Part shown: positions 30,717-37,395 of the stretch, in pieces | Position numbering within the stretch: position 1 is the stretch's first letter | Layout of the letters: each line of letters begins with the position of its first letter | The notes under the pieces: generated by a model | The model's input: the letters and a program-made list of their open reading frames with translations, nothing else | What the model was told of the DNA's origin: nothing | The model's database searches: none | Assembly (NCBI GenBank): GCA_946540735.1 | Contig: CAMNIN010000040.1 | Location: forward strand, 1 to 37,395 | From: an uncultured Prevotellaceae bacterium | GTDB lineage: Bacteria; Bacteroidota; Bacteroidia; Bacteroidales; Bacteroidaceae | Reading direction: 5' to 3' | Length of the DNA stretch: 37,395 bases | Translations under genes and position numbers: made by a program

Positions 30717-31313
30717 ATGACATACATTCCCAAACGCACTAACCCTATTGTTTACGCCTTTGTGCTATTGTTTTCACTTGCCGCGATGACCAACTGCGGA
30801 AGTAAACCGCAACAAGAAGAAAAAGAGTCGAATACAGTGTCACGCTCCCCTATCGAGACAGCGGCTGCGCAGCAGGAGCCAGACTCCACATTGGCGGAAG
30901 CGACAACTGCGGACGAGAAGGCAGACACGACCACCCAAGAACCAGGAGCTCCCAAACCAGCCCTCAAAGGAGCACAGACACCCCTGTACATGAGTGTCTG
31001 GGGCAATGTCGGAGGAACAGGCTTCCTCTTCGACATGGACGGCACCAAAGGCAGTTACATCCCCTACGACATAGCCGAGGCAAAGACATACGGTGAGCGC
31101 CGTCAACTCGAGCTCGTCTCCTACAATCCCGAAAGTGGAAAGTGCATTGTCAATGCATATCTCAAAGGAAAATATATCGGGCAGTTTGAGGGAGATTTTG
31201 AAGAAGCCGTCAGGGAGACCGATGACGGCGGTACTTATACCTACCAAACATACGACGGAATCTTCACCAGCGTGAAGGGAGCGAAGCTGGACTTTCATTT
31301 CCATTTTGACTGA
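30717..31313 (+). CDS. Hypothetical lipoprotein
   Basis: Encodes 198 residues from the ATG at 30717. The signal ends in AAMTNC, with Cys27 the likely lipidated residue. A low-complexity linker rich in Gln, Glu, Thr and Ala (about 30-85) leads to a small beta-rich domain (LYMSVWGNVGGTGFLFDMDGTKGSYIPYD, then VNAYLKGKYIGQFEGDF and the end FHFHFD). I do not recognise the family; it resembles other small Bacteroidota lipoproteins with a single calycin-like or barrel domain. It is the first gene of a tight operon with a patatin lipase and a double PAP2 phosphatase. Confidence 0.75.
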   Translation: MTYIPKRTNPIVYAFVLLFSLAAMTNCGSKPQQEEKESNTVSRSPIETAAAQQEPDSTLAEATTADEKADTTTQEPGAPKPALKGAQTPLYMSVWGNVGGTGFLFDMDGTKGSYIPYDIAEAKTYGERRQLELVSYNPESGKCIVNAYLKGKYIGQFEGDFEEAVRETDDGGTYTYQTYDGIFTSVKGAKLDFHFHFD

Positions 31314-31346
31314 CCCCGATCCTTTCACTTTAAAAGACTGCAGGGT

Positions 31347-32204
31347 ATGGCAATGGATGTCGCATTGGTGCTGTCGAGCGGAGGTGCAAGGGGTCTTGCC
31401 CACATCGGAGCGATCGAGGAGTTGGAAGCAAACGGCTACCGCATCACCTCCATCGCAGGATGCTCGATGGGCGCCCTTATCGGTGGAGTCTATGCAGCAG
31501 GCAAGTTGGAGGAATTCCGCGAATGGATGAAGACCATCGACCGGAAGAAGATGCTCGAGCTGACCGACTTCTCATTCAGTCTGAATCATCTTGTGAAAGG
31601 TACGAAGATCATAGAAGCCATCATGGAATTTGTGCCAGACATTCTTATCGAAGATCTCCCAATCCCTTACTGTGCCGTGGCCACAGACTGGAAGGCAGGC
31701 CGTGAAGTCGTATTCCGTAAAGGCAGTCTGTTTGAAGCCATCCGTGCCTCCATCTCCCTCCCGACATTCTATGAGCCGGTGCGCCGTGACGGCATGATCT
31801 TGATAGACGGAGGAGTGATCAATCCCATCCCCCTGAACCGGGTGGAGCGCACACACAACGATATTCTGGTGGGTGTGGATGTCAGCGGCCATGACTACTT
31901 GGCACAATGGAAAATGGAAAAAGAGTTGGAAAGACGTCGCAAACAAGACAAATCGCTGGCAGCCCAAGTCATCAACAAATTGATACCGGATGACATCAAA
32001 TTCAATTACTACACGATGCTCTCACGCACCAGTTCGCTGATGATCAGGCAAAACTCCATTCTCATGACCAAGCTGATGAAACCGGAGATCCTCATTGACA
32101 TCCAGATGAGCCGCTATGGTGGATTCGATTACGACAAATCAGAGAAAATCATCGCCATTGGCCGCCGTAAATCGATGCTTGCCATCAAGAAATTCGAGCA
32201 ATAA
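31347..32204 (+). CDS. Patatin-like phospholipase
   Basis: Encodes 285 residues. All patatin elements are visible: oxyanion loop SSGGARGLAHIGAIE (10-24), nucleophile elbow GCSMG with Ser40, and the dyad aspartate in LIDGGVINPIP. It hydrolyses acyl esters of membrane lipids. There is no signal peptide, and no POTRA or barrel domain as in PlpD-type proteins, so it is probably cytoplasmic or membrane-associated, closest to the RssA-like group. It lies 33 bases after the lipoprotein gene and 18 bases before the PAP2 gene. Confidence 0.9.
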   Translation: MAMDVALVLSSGGARGLAHIGAIEELEANGYRITSIAGCSMGALIGGVYAAGKLEEFREWMKTIDRKKMLELTDFSFSLNHLVKGTKIIEAIMEFVPDILIEDLPIPYCAVATDWKAGREVVFRKGSLFEAIRASISLPTFYEPVRRDGMILIDGGVINPIPLNRVERTHNDILVGVDVSGHDYLAQWKMEKELERRRKQDKSLAAQVINKLIPDDIKFNYYTMLSRTSSLMIRQNSILMTKLMKPEILIDIQMSRYGGFDYDKSEKIIAIGRRKSMLAIKKFEQ

Positions 32205-32222
32205 TCGTTTCAATCAAATATC

Positions 32223-33740
32223 ATGACAATGAAATCAAAATTCGTATGGATGCTTGCCACACTTCTACTTGTATGTGGCAAACCGATGACGGCCCAGACA
32301 GCCGAAGACACTGCCTACGTCGCCCTGAAAGACATGCCAGATGCCCGTGTGTTCCTCCCCTTACCCCCCGACAGTTCGAGTCTGGAATACATGGATGACA
32401 TGGTGCAGTTTCAGTGGGGCAAGACACAGCGCAACACCGCACGAGGCCAACAAGCCAGCCGTGAATCCCTCTGGACACCCGAGATTATGTGCTCCATCAT
32501 GTCAGAAGTATTAGGGCTTAACACTATCAGCGAAGCAGAAACCCCAGCCCTATGGCGTCTTATTACAAGGACCTACTACACAGGATTTCTTAGCACAACG
32601 GATGCCAAGAATGAATATGGGCGCAAGCGGCCCTTCATGCAGATGAACGATCCGTTATGGGCTGAGTATGATACAGATTTACTTCTCACCAATGGATCTT
32701 ATCCATCGGGGCACACCGCTTTCGGCTGGGCGACCGCCCTGGTCTTCGCAGAGATGTGGCCCCCTCTGCAAGATGCGATCCTACGCCGTGGTTTCCAGTT
32801 TGGTGAGAGCAGGGTCATCGTGGGAGCCCATTACCAGAGTGATGTGACGGCAGGCTATCTCTGTGCTGCAGCAGTCGTCGCCCGTGCCCACACCAATCCA
32901 CAACTGGAGCGCGACATACTCGCAGCCCGTGCAGAGTATGCCCGTCTGAAAGGATTTCCTGCTGAATTCGACCCTGTGACAGGAGTGGATCTGCCCCATG
33001 GCGAAGACATCCTGAATGCCCCCGTCGACACCACCAGTTACCGCTACATCACAGACCTGACCCGCCACTGGGATGCCAAGAAATTGCGCGAAACTCCACG
33101 TGGCCAGCAAGCTAAGGATGAAGCGGAATACAGTTTGCCAATGATGTACCAAGTTTTCGGTCAAGCCATGGAGATCGCCATCAGTCCTGAAGCCACCCCT
33201 GCGATTTGCGAGTTGATCGGCCTCGTCTTTGAACGCAGCAGCCAGACCGCCGACAGGTTGAAGCCCCTGCGCTTCAGGAAACGTCCTTTCGTGCAACTGG
33301 GAGAGCCTTCCTCCGTCCCTGGTGATGAAGCCAAAGAGCGAGGGAAGAGCAGTTTCCCCTCCGGTCACACCAATCTGGGCTGGACAATGGCCCTGACGAT
33401 GGCAGAAGTAGCGCCAGAGCATCAGGACGAGATATTGAGAAGAGGATACCAATATGGCTACAACCGCCTCATCGTGGGTTATCACTGGTTTACCGACATC
33501 GAGGCCACACGCCAGTTGTCAAGTGCCCTCGTAGCCCGGCTTCATGCCGACCAATCATTCCGCCAGCTGGTCGAGAATGCCCGTGCAGAGTATATGAAGG
33601 TCGTGGGCATCCCTACGGTGGAATACGGAGTAAGAGCCATCACCCCCACCTCCGGGACCTATACGATCGACGGTCGTCTCACCACGGCAGACTCACGTGG
33701 CATATTGATTCAGAATGGCAAGAAAAGAGTGGTGAAATAG
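32223..33740 (+). CDS. Secreted protein with two complete PAP2 acid-phosphatase domains
   Basis: Encodes 505 residues with a signal peptide (to about MTAQ, residue 25). Domain 1 (about 68-245) has K-x6-RP (KNEYGRKRP, 129-137), YPSGHTAFG (160-168) and SRVIVGAHYQSD (196-207). Domain 2 (about 288-462) has KPLRFRKRP (347-355), FPSGHTNLG (378-386) and NRLIVGYHWFTD (414-425). Both active sites therefore look intact, as in soluble class A non-specific acid phosphatases. No membrane helices follow the signal. The C-terminus GTYTIDGR...GILIQNGKKRVVK resembles the tails of the xylanase and esterase. Substrates may include phosphatidic acid, diphosphate lipids or soluble phosphate esters. Confidence 0.9.
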   Translation: MTMKSKFVWMLATLLLVCGKPMTAQTAEDTAYVALKDMPDARVFLPLPPDSSSLEYMDDMVQFQWGKTQRNTARGQQASRESLWTPEIMCSIMSEVLGLNTISEAETPALWRLITRTYYTGFLSTTDAKNEYGRKRPFMQMNDPLWAEYDTDLLLTNGSYPSGHTAFGWATALVFAEMWPPLQDAILRRGFQFGESRVIVGAHYQSDVTAGYLCAAAVVARAHTNPQLERDILAARAEYARLKGFPAEFDPVTGVDLPHGEDILNAPVDTTSYRYITDLTRHWDAKKLRETPRGQQAKDEAEYSLPMMYQVFGQAMEIAISPEATPAICELIGLVFERSSQTADRLKPLRFRKRPFVQLGEPSSVPGDEAKERGKSSFPSGHTNLGWTMALTMAEVAPEHQDEILRRGYQYGYNRLIVGYHWFTDIEATRQLSSALVARLHADQSFRQLVENARAEYMKVVGIPTVEYGVRAITPTSGTYTIDGRLTTADSRGILIQNGKKRVVK

Positions 33741-33747
33741 TCGGTGG

Positions 33748-35169
33748 CTATTCTTTTCTGTCCTGAACCAGATTCACATTTGTGCAGGTCAGTCGAGCGG
33801 TTTGCTCGTCGACCTGCCATTTTGTTTTGGTATACACAATCGTGCTGTTGCTGATGTGGATATCGTGTACACAATCCAGCTGCTCAATTCCACTGGCCCG
33901 GATACCCGTCTTGCAGCCCCGGCAGATGACATTTTGTATATGGATATCCTGGAATTCAGGCACATCCTTCAGCACCTGATCATTCACCTGTGCCGATTTG
34001 CCGTTTTCCCGGCCTGCGGGTTTATCGAGGTAGTCACACTGGAACACGATGGCCTCGTCCTTGATATCATTCATGACAATATCAGAGATGAAAAGCTGCT
34101 CAGTCTTTCCGCCTCTACCTATCGAACTTTTGAAACGCAGGCCTGTATCCGTACCGGAAAAGCGGTTGTGCCGCACTACGATGCGCCGTATGCCACTCGT
34201 GGTATTGCTTCCCAGCACGAATCCCCCATGAGCATGGAACACGGTATTGTTCTCGATCACGATATCCTCGCAACCATTGGCAGGAGAGTTTGGCTTCGCC
34301 GCATTACTCTTCATACAGATCCCGTCATCGCCAGCATCGACCACACAATTCACGATCAGGCCGATATTGACATCCGAGAAATCTATGGCATCACCGTTCT
34401 GTGCATTCCAGGGACAGCGCACCGTTACGCCATCGACGACCACGTTGCGGCAGTTGCAAGGATGCACGTGGAAACGAGGAGCATTTTGCACCGTGACCCC
34501 CTCGATCCTCACATTCACACAATCCGTCAGGCGGATCAGGTCGTTTCGCAAGCCCTCCTGCTCTTTGGGTGAGTCTGCGATATCAGGATAACCGTTTTTC
34601 ATTTGCCACGGATACCAGAGGGATCCATCCTCGGAGACTTGTCCCCCCATCTCCAAGTATTGTTTCCATTCCACATCGCTCTGTTTGCTCTTTTTCACCG
34701 GGCGCCACTGACCACCATTGCCATCAATGATGCCCTCGCCCGTGATGGCTATATTAGTGCGCTTCGATGCACGGATGCAAGCAAGAACTCTGCTAGAACT
34801 GCCTTTCGGATCCACATAAAGGCTTTTGTCGGGAGAGAAATACACGATCGCATTGCGCTGCAGATGGAGCTCGATATTGTCTTTCAGCGAGATAGGTCCT
34901 GTAAGCCATACGCCGGCGGGCACGACGAGCCGTCCCCCACCCTGTTTGTTCAAAAGTGAGATGGCCTTGCTGAAAGCCTCCGTATTGAGCGTCACGCCAT
35001 CACCGACCCCGCCGCAATCCACAAGACTCACTTCATTGGCCGGAATGGTGAACGGAGTGACAGGAGTCACCTTGGTGGGAAGGTTTTTATAATACTGGTC
35101 GTAGTTCTGAGCCCAGATGCATCCAGAAGAGAGCATCAGGCAAATGATTTGCAAGACAATTCGTTTCAT
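33748..35169 (-). CDS. Secreted GH28 polygalacturonase-type glycoside hydrolase
   Basis: Encodes 473 residues from the ATG at 35169, the start of a signal peptide (MKRIVLQIICLMLSSGCIWAQ); the frame is open to 35217 but the promoter lies there. The right-handed beta-helix shows the GH28 catalytic series: NGDAIDFSD, DDGICMKS, AHGGFVLGS (the GHG-type site, with Ala for the first Gly) and LRFKSS (RIK-type site). It should hydrolyse alpha-galacturonosyl links in pectin, as an exo- or rhamnogalacturonan-active enzyme judging by its length. It is convergent with the PAP2 gene and divergent from the PNPOx-like gene. Released galacturonate could feed the uronate isomerase. Confidence 0.9.
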   Translation of the reverse strand: MKRIVLQIICLMLSSGCIWAQNYDQYYKNLPTKVTPVTPFTIPANEVSLVDCGGVGDGVTLNTEAFSKAISLLNKQGGGRLVVPAGVWLTGPISLKDNIELHLQRNAIVYFSPDKSLYVDPKGSSSRVLACIRASKRTNIAITGEGIIDGNGGQWRPVKKSKQSDVEWKQYLEMGGQVSEDGSLWYPWQMKNGYPDIADSPKEQEGLRNDLIRLTDCVNVRIEGVTVQNAPRFHVHPCNCRNVVVDGVTVRCPWNAQNGDAIDFSDVNIGLIVNCVVDAGDDGICMKSNAAKPNSPANGCEDIVIENNTVFHAHGGFVLGSNTTSGIRRIVVRHNRFSGTDTGLRFKSSIGRGGKTEQLFISDIVMNDIKDEAIVFQCDYLDKPAGRENGKSAQVNDQVLKDVPEFQDIHIQNVICRGCKTGIRASGIEQLDCVHDIHISNSTIVYTKTKWQVDEQTARLTCTNVNLVQDRKE

Positions 35170-35197
35170 TTTGTAGTTTGTTTTTTTACATTCGCCG

Positions 35198-35229
35198 CAA
35201 AGGTAAGAATTTGTCATCTAAGAACCAAA
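35198..35229 (-). promoter_or_regulatory. Promoter of the GH28 gene
   Basis: On the minus strand TTTG (35226-35229), exactly 20 bases, then TACCTTTG (35198-35205). Its -33 box is one arm of the palindrome CCAAATAATTTGG (35225-35237). Confidence 0.75.
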
Positions 35230-35232
35230 TAA

Positions 35233-35264
35233 TTTGGCATTTTAAACATTTCTCCGTATTTTTG
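35233..35264 (+). promoter_or_regulatory. Promoter of the PNPOx-like lipoprotein gene
   Basis: TTTG (35233-35236), exactly 20 bases, then TATTTTTG (35257-35264). Its -33 box is the other arm of the palindrome 35225-35237. Confidence 0.75.
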
Positions 35265-35310
35265 CAAACATATATTAAAAAAATACTATCAACCCTAAAC
35301 CCAAAGACCC

Positions 35311-35853
35311 ATGAGAAAATCATTATTCGCTTTCGCAGTGATGCTTTCATTAGCAGCATGTAACTCCAACAAGCCCGCTCAACCCGTAGAGACTCCGGAA
35401 CCCGCCACAGAAGCCGCAGCTGACACCCTCAGCGAAGAAACCAAGCAAGCGAACATGAATGAAGTCCAAGCATTCCTGAAGGAATGTGGCACTTTTTTCA
35501 TTGCCACAGCAGATGGCGACCAGCCCCGCGTGCGACCGTTTGGCGTATCAGAGATCATAGATGGCCGGTTGTATATCATGACAGGAAAAGTGAAAGATGT
35601 TTTCAAGCAAATGGCTCAAAACGGCAAGTTTGAGATCTGCGCATTGAAATCATCAGGCAGCGAGTGGATGCGACTGAGCGGCACACTCGTCAACGACGAG
35701 ACGCTCACGGTGAAAGAAGAGTTCCTGAACCGGAACGAGAGTCTGAAATCCATGTACAAAGCCGACGACGACAATATGGCCGTGCTTTATATCACCAATG
35801 CCACAGCCCGTTTCTGTTCCTTCACCTCACCAGAACGGAAAGTGAATTTCTGA
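35311..35853 (+). CDS. Lipoprotein with pyridoxamine 5'-phosphate oxidase-like domain
   Basis: Encodes 180 residues. A lipoprotein signal (MRKSLFAFAVMLSLAAC, Cys17) and a Pro/Glu/Ala-rich linker (18-48) precede a split beta-barrel domain (about 50-178): FFIATADGDQPRVRPFG, LYIMTGKVKDVFKQM and FEICALKSSGSEWMRLSGT. This is the FMN-binding fold of PNPOx-like and general stress proteins, which are normally cytoplasmic. Anchoring such a domain in the envelope is uncommon. It is not the biosynthetic PdxH, which is longer and lacks a signal. A strong terminator follows. Confidence 0.85.
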   Translation: MRKSLFAFAVMLSLAACNSNKPAQPVETPEPATEAAADTLSEETKQANMNEVQAFLKECGTFFIATADGDQPRVRPFGVSEIIDGRLYIMTGKVKDVFKQMAQNGKFEICALKSSGSEWMRLSGTLVNDETLTVKEEFLNRNESLKSMYKADDDNMAVLYITNATARFCSFTSPERKVNF

Positions 35854-35870
35854 TTTGACCCCACAAATGA

Positions 35871-35917
35871 ATCCGGGTATCCTCAAAATCATCGAAGATA
35901 CCCGGATCTTATTGTTT
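35871..35917 (+). terminator. Terminator of the PNPOx-like gene
   Basis: ATCCGGGTATC (35871-35881) and GATACCCGGAT (35897-35907) are perfect 11-base inverted repeats, followed by CTTATTGTTT. Confidence 0.85.
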
Positions 35918-35947
35918 CTATAGGTTGGTCACCTATTCTGATACGCA

Positions 35948-36040
35948 CTAGAAAACCTCAAGATTGTCGTGTCTTGCCATCCAGATACTAAAAACGACAC
36001 CCACGATAAGCATTGCAGCGAGAGAAATTGTTGTTATCAT
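35948..36040 (-). CDS. 30-residue single-helix membrane protein (small ORF)
   Basis: Starts at the ATG complementary to 36038-36040 and stops at TAG (35948-35950). The product is MITTISLAAMLIVGVV followed by FSIWMARHDNLEVF: about 19 hydrophobic residues then a charged tail, a typical one-helix membrane peptide. A strong AAAGGAG ribosome binding site ends 8 bases before the ATG (36049-36055 on the plus strand). A TAACTTTG -7 box lies about 47 bases upstream (36087-36094). Strong Shine-Dalgarno sites are rare in Bacteroidota, which makes chance unlikely. It diverges from the LysR gene. I recognise no family; small subunits or regulators of membrane complexes look like this. Confidence 0.65.
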   Translation of the reverse strand: MITTISLAAMLIVGVVFSIWMARHDNLEVF

Positions 36041-36086
36041 AACTTTGTCTCCTTTATTATAAATGGTTAATATTTATTTCACGGTG

Positions 36087-36118
36087 CAAAGTTATGCCTA
36101 TATCACGTTTTTGCCAAC
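36087..36118 (-). promoter_or_regulatory. Promoter of the small membrane-protein gene
   Basis: On the minus strand GTTG (36115-36118), 20 bases, then TAACTTTG (36087-36094). The leader would be about 40 bases and includes the strong ribosome binding site. Confidence 0.6.
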
Positions 36119-36169
36119 CGATGGTTATGAATAAACACATACGCTGCACACAAACAAATCGCAATCGCA

Positions 36170-36190
36170 GCTATCGAAGAAATCGATAGC
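36170..36190. promoter_or_regulatory. Putative LysR-type operator
   Basis: GCTATCGA-agaaa-TCGATAGC is a perfect 8-base dyad with a 5-base centre. It contains ATC-N9-GAT, i.e. the T-N11-A signature of LysR-type binding sites. It lies between the LysR gene and the divergent small gene, 23 bases from the LysR -33 box. Confidence 0.55.
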
Positions 36191-36213
36191 CAAAAAGTTT
36201 TGCAATCAAATGT

Positions 36214-36244
36214 TTTGATAATCAAAGAGAAATCCTTACATTTG
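36214..36244 (+). promoter_or_regulatory. Promoter of the LysR gene
   Basis: TTTG (36214-36217), 19 bases, then TACATTTG (36237-36244). The leader to the ATG at 36267 is about 16 bases. Confidence 0.7.
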
Positions 36245-36266
36245 CATTCCGCAAAACAATAAAGTC

Positions 36267-37160
36267 ATGGAATTAAGGCAACTCAAATATTTCGTACGAT
36301 TAGCCGAGACGCTCAATTTTTCGACGGCAGCCAAGGGACTTTTCATCACTCAAAGCACCCTTTCCCACCAGATATTGCAATTGGAGAACGAACTTCAGCA
36401 ACCCCTTTTCCTGCGCAACAGCCATGAGGTCACACTTACCGAGGCCGGACAGATACTTTTGCCACATGCCAAAGAGACCTTGCGCTCAGCAGACAACTGT
36501 CTTCTGCGCCTGGAGGAGCTCAAGAACTTGACAGGTGGAGAACTGAACATTGGTGTCACGTTCTCATTTGCAAGTATTATGGCAGAGACCGTGACGCAAT
36601 TTCTGAGAAAATATCCCAGAGTGAAAATGAATGTCACGCAATCGACAATGGCGGAACTCATCACCCAATTGGAAAACCACGAATTTGATTTCGTGCTGGC
36701 CTTCAAGCCGTCGGTGAGCAACCCCAAAATCGAAAGCCGCACGCTGTTTCATCATCGTCTGGCTGCCATCGTGAATGAGAGGCATGCTATAGCCAACCGC
36801 GACACCATCACATTGGAAGAACTACAGCGATATGACCTTGCCCTGACACGCAGAGGAACACAAGCCCGGAATGCATTCGATCACGCAATTGCCGATGCAG
36901 ACTATCATTATCGCATAAAAGTAGAGATGAACACCGTATATCTGCTTTTCCGTCTTGTCAGAGAATCCAATTACGTGACCGTATTAAGTGAAAGCACCGT
37001 CGTCTACGAAAATGGCCTGAAAGCCATCCCCATAACAGATACCGACACAGAAGACAAGAGGATGATAGGATGTATTCATTTACTGAAGAATGCATACGAG
37101 AAGAAATCGACCAAGGAATTCATCCGCATGCTCAGTGAGAGCATAAGTATCAACATATAA
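36267..37160 (+). CDS. LysR-family transcriptional regulator
   Basis: Encodes 297 residues, the standard length. The N-terminal winged helix-turn-helix (1-60) reads MELRQLKYFVRLAETLNFSTAA, then LFITQSTLSHQILQLENELQQPLF, very close to the family consensus and similar to the CynR/CysB-like branch. The effector domain begins near residue 90 (GELNIGVTFSFASIM). It probably binds the dyad at 36170-36190 and controls itself and the divergent 30-residue membrane protein, the usual LysR arrangement. The inducer cannot be told from the sequence. Confidence 0.93.
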   Translation: MELRQLKYFVRLAETLNFSTAAKGLFITQSTLSHQILQLENELQQPLFLRNSHEVTLTEAGQILLPHAKETLRSADNCLLRLEELKNLTGGELNIGVTFSFASIMAETVTQFLRKYPRVKMNVTQSTMAELITQLENHEFDFVLAFKPSVSNPKIESRTLFHHRLAAIVNERHAIANRDTITLEELQRYDLALTRRGTQARNAFDHAIADADYHYRIKVEMNTVYLLFRLVRESNYVTVLSESTVVYENGLKAIPITDTDTEDKRMIGCIHLLKNAYEKKSTKEFIRMLSESISINI

Positions 37161-37220
37161 AGTCATCATGAAGGCGTGAAGAGCGAAAAAGGCGTTATAA
37201 TAAAAAAAGTCTAGGCAAAA

Positions 37221-37252
37221 TTTGGCAGAAAGAAATAAAAGCATTAATTTTG
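37221..37252 (+). promoter_or_regulatory. Promoter of tRNA-Ser
   Basis: TTTG (37221-37224), exactly 20 bases, then TAATTTTG (37245-37252). The tRNA begins 33 bases later. Confidence 0.75.
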
Positions 37253-37285
37253 CACTCGCTTTTGACTAACAGTCGTTAAAACCAA

Positions 37286-37370
37286 GGAGAGATGGCAGAG
37301 TGGTCGATTGCAACGGTCTTGAAAACCGTCGTACGGAGACGTACCGGGGGTTCGAATCCCTCTCTCTCCG
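37286..37370 (+). tRNA. tRNA-Ser (anticodon UGA)
   Basis: An 85-base cloverleaf. The acceptor arm GGAGAGA (37286-37292) pairs with TCTCTCC (37363-37369), with G as discriminator. The anticodon stem ACGGT/ACCGT encloses the loop CTTGAAA with anticodon TGA at 37320-37322. A long variable arm (CGTACGGAGACGTACC) marks a class II tRNA, and the T arm GGGGGTTCGAATCCC is standard. The terminal CCA is not encoded. Confidence 0.95.
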
Positions 37371-37395
37371 CAATATCACTTGATTATCAGTGATT

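Larger units (their letters stand above)
35854..36266. other. Intergenic region with a small gene, operator dyad and promoters
   Basis: From left to right: a terminator (35871-35917), an ATAGGT/ACCTAT stem (35920-35936), a 30-codon minus-strand gene (35948-36040), its promoter, an ATC-N9-GAT dyad (36170-36190) and the LysR promoter. Each is listed separately. Confidence 0.7.

Noticed and set aside
33736..33757. AATAG/CTATT hairpin with T-rich tail at the PAP2/GH28 convergence
   Set aside because: The stem is only 5 bp and overlaps a stop codon; too weak to call a terminator.
33802..34572. 256-codon plus-strand open frame
   Set aside because: Antisense to the GH28 gene; no signal, promoter or family features.

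Overview
The window looks like chromosomal DNA of a plant-polysaccharide-degrading member of the Bacteroidota, most likely Prevotella in the broad sense. At least ten gene starts are preceded by the Bacteroidota promoter type (TTTG, about 19-20 bases, then TAnnTTTG) instead of E. coli-like boxes. Many products are lipoproteins or signal-peptide proteins. Several secreted proteins end in the short 'GR...GIYI..GKK.L.R' tail common in Prevotella. GH10, GH3, CE1, GH28 and GH29 enzymes are all present. The species call is inference; there is no rRNA or marker gene here.

Layout. 1-338: two tandem hairpin repeats and a good promoter. 339-2285: a lipoprotein and a GH29 alpha-L-fucosidase, convergent with a GSCFA-family gene. 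3465-3986: a small outer-membrane beta-barrel. 4168-7124: an aryl-CoA ligase (PaaK type), a double-ACT protein and an MFS exporter. 7125-7697: non-coding, with a candidate 291-bp inverted-repeat element. 7698-11324: a large MG2/plug-like secreted protein and kdsB. 11318-14727 (minus): a LysM glucosaminidase, a REP-like palindrome array beside a truncated secreted gene, a Sel1-repeat protein and a Wza-like export lipoprotein. 14919-18094: uronate isomerase divergent from L-asparaginase and rubrerythrin. 18286-20065 (minus): dapA with an AraC-type regulator directly behind it.

20244-30493 (minus) is a compact xylan-degradation locus in two transcription units. The upstream unit encodes a PHB-depolymerase-like esterase and a GH10 xylanase fused to an autotransporter-like beta-helix. 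The downstream unit encodes a feruloyl-esterase-type CE1 protein with a partial second copy of itself, a GH3 xylosidase-type enzyme with an N-terminal DUF1573-like domain, and a histidine acid phosphatase. There are no SusC/SusD genes in the window, so this is not a canonical PUL as seen here. GH10 would cut the xylan backbone, the esterases would remove acyl or feruloyl groups, and GH3 would release xylose. GH28 (33748-35169) and uronate isomerase add a pectin/galacturonate theme.

30717-33740 is an operon of a lipoprotein, a patatin-like lipase and a protein with two intact PAP2 phosphatase domains. The right end has a lipoprotein-anchored PNPOx-like protein, a LysR regulator and tRNA-Ser(UGA). 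Divergent from the LysR gene is a 30-residue single-helix membrane protein gene with a strong ribosome binding site; an ATC-N9-GAT dyad lies between the two. This small gene and its putative LysR operator are the best candidates for something undescribed. The odd domain fusions in the xylan locus are the next most interesting.
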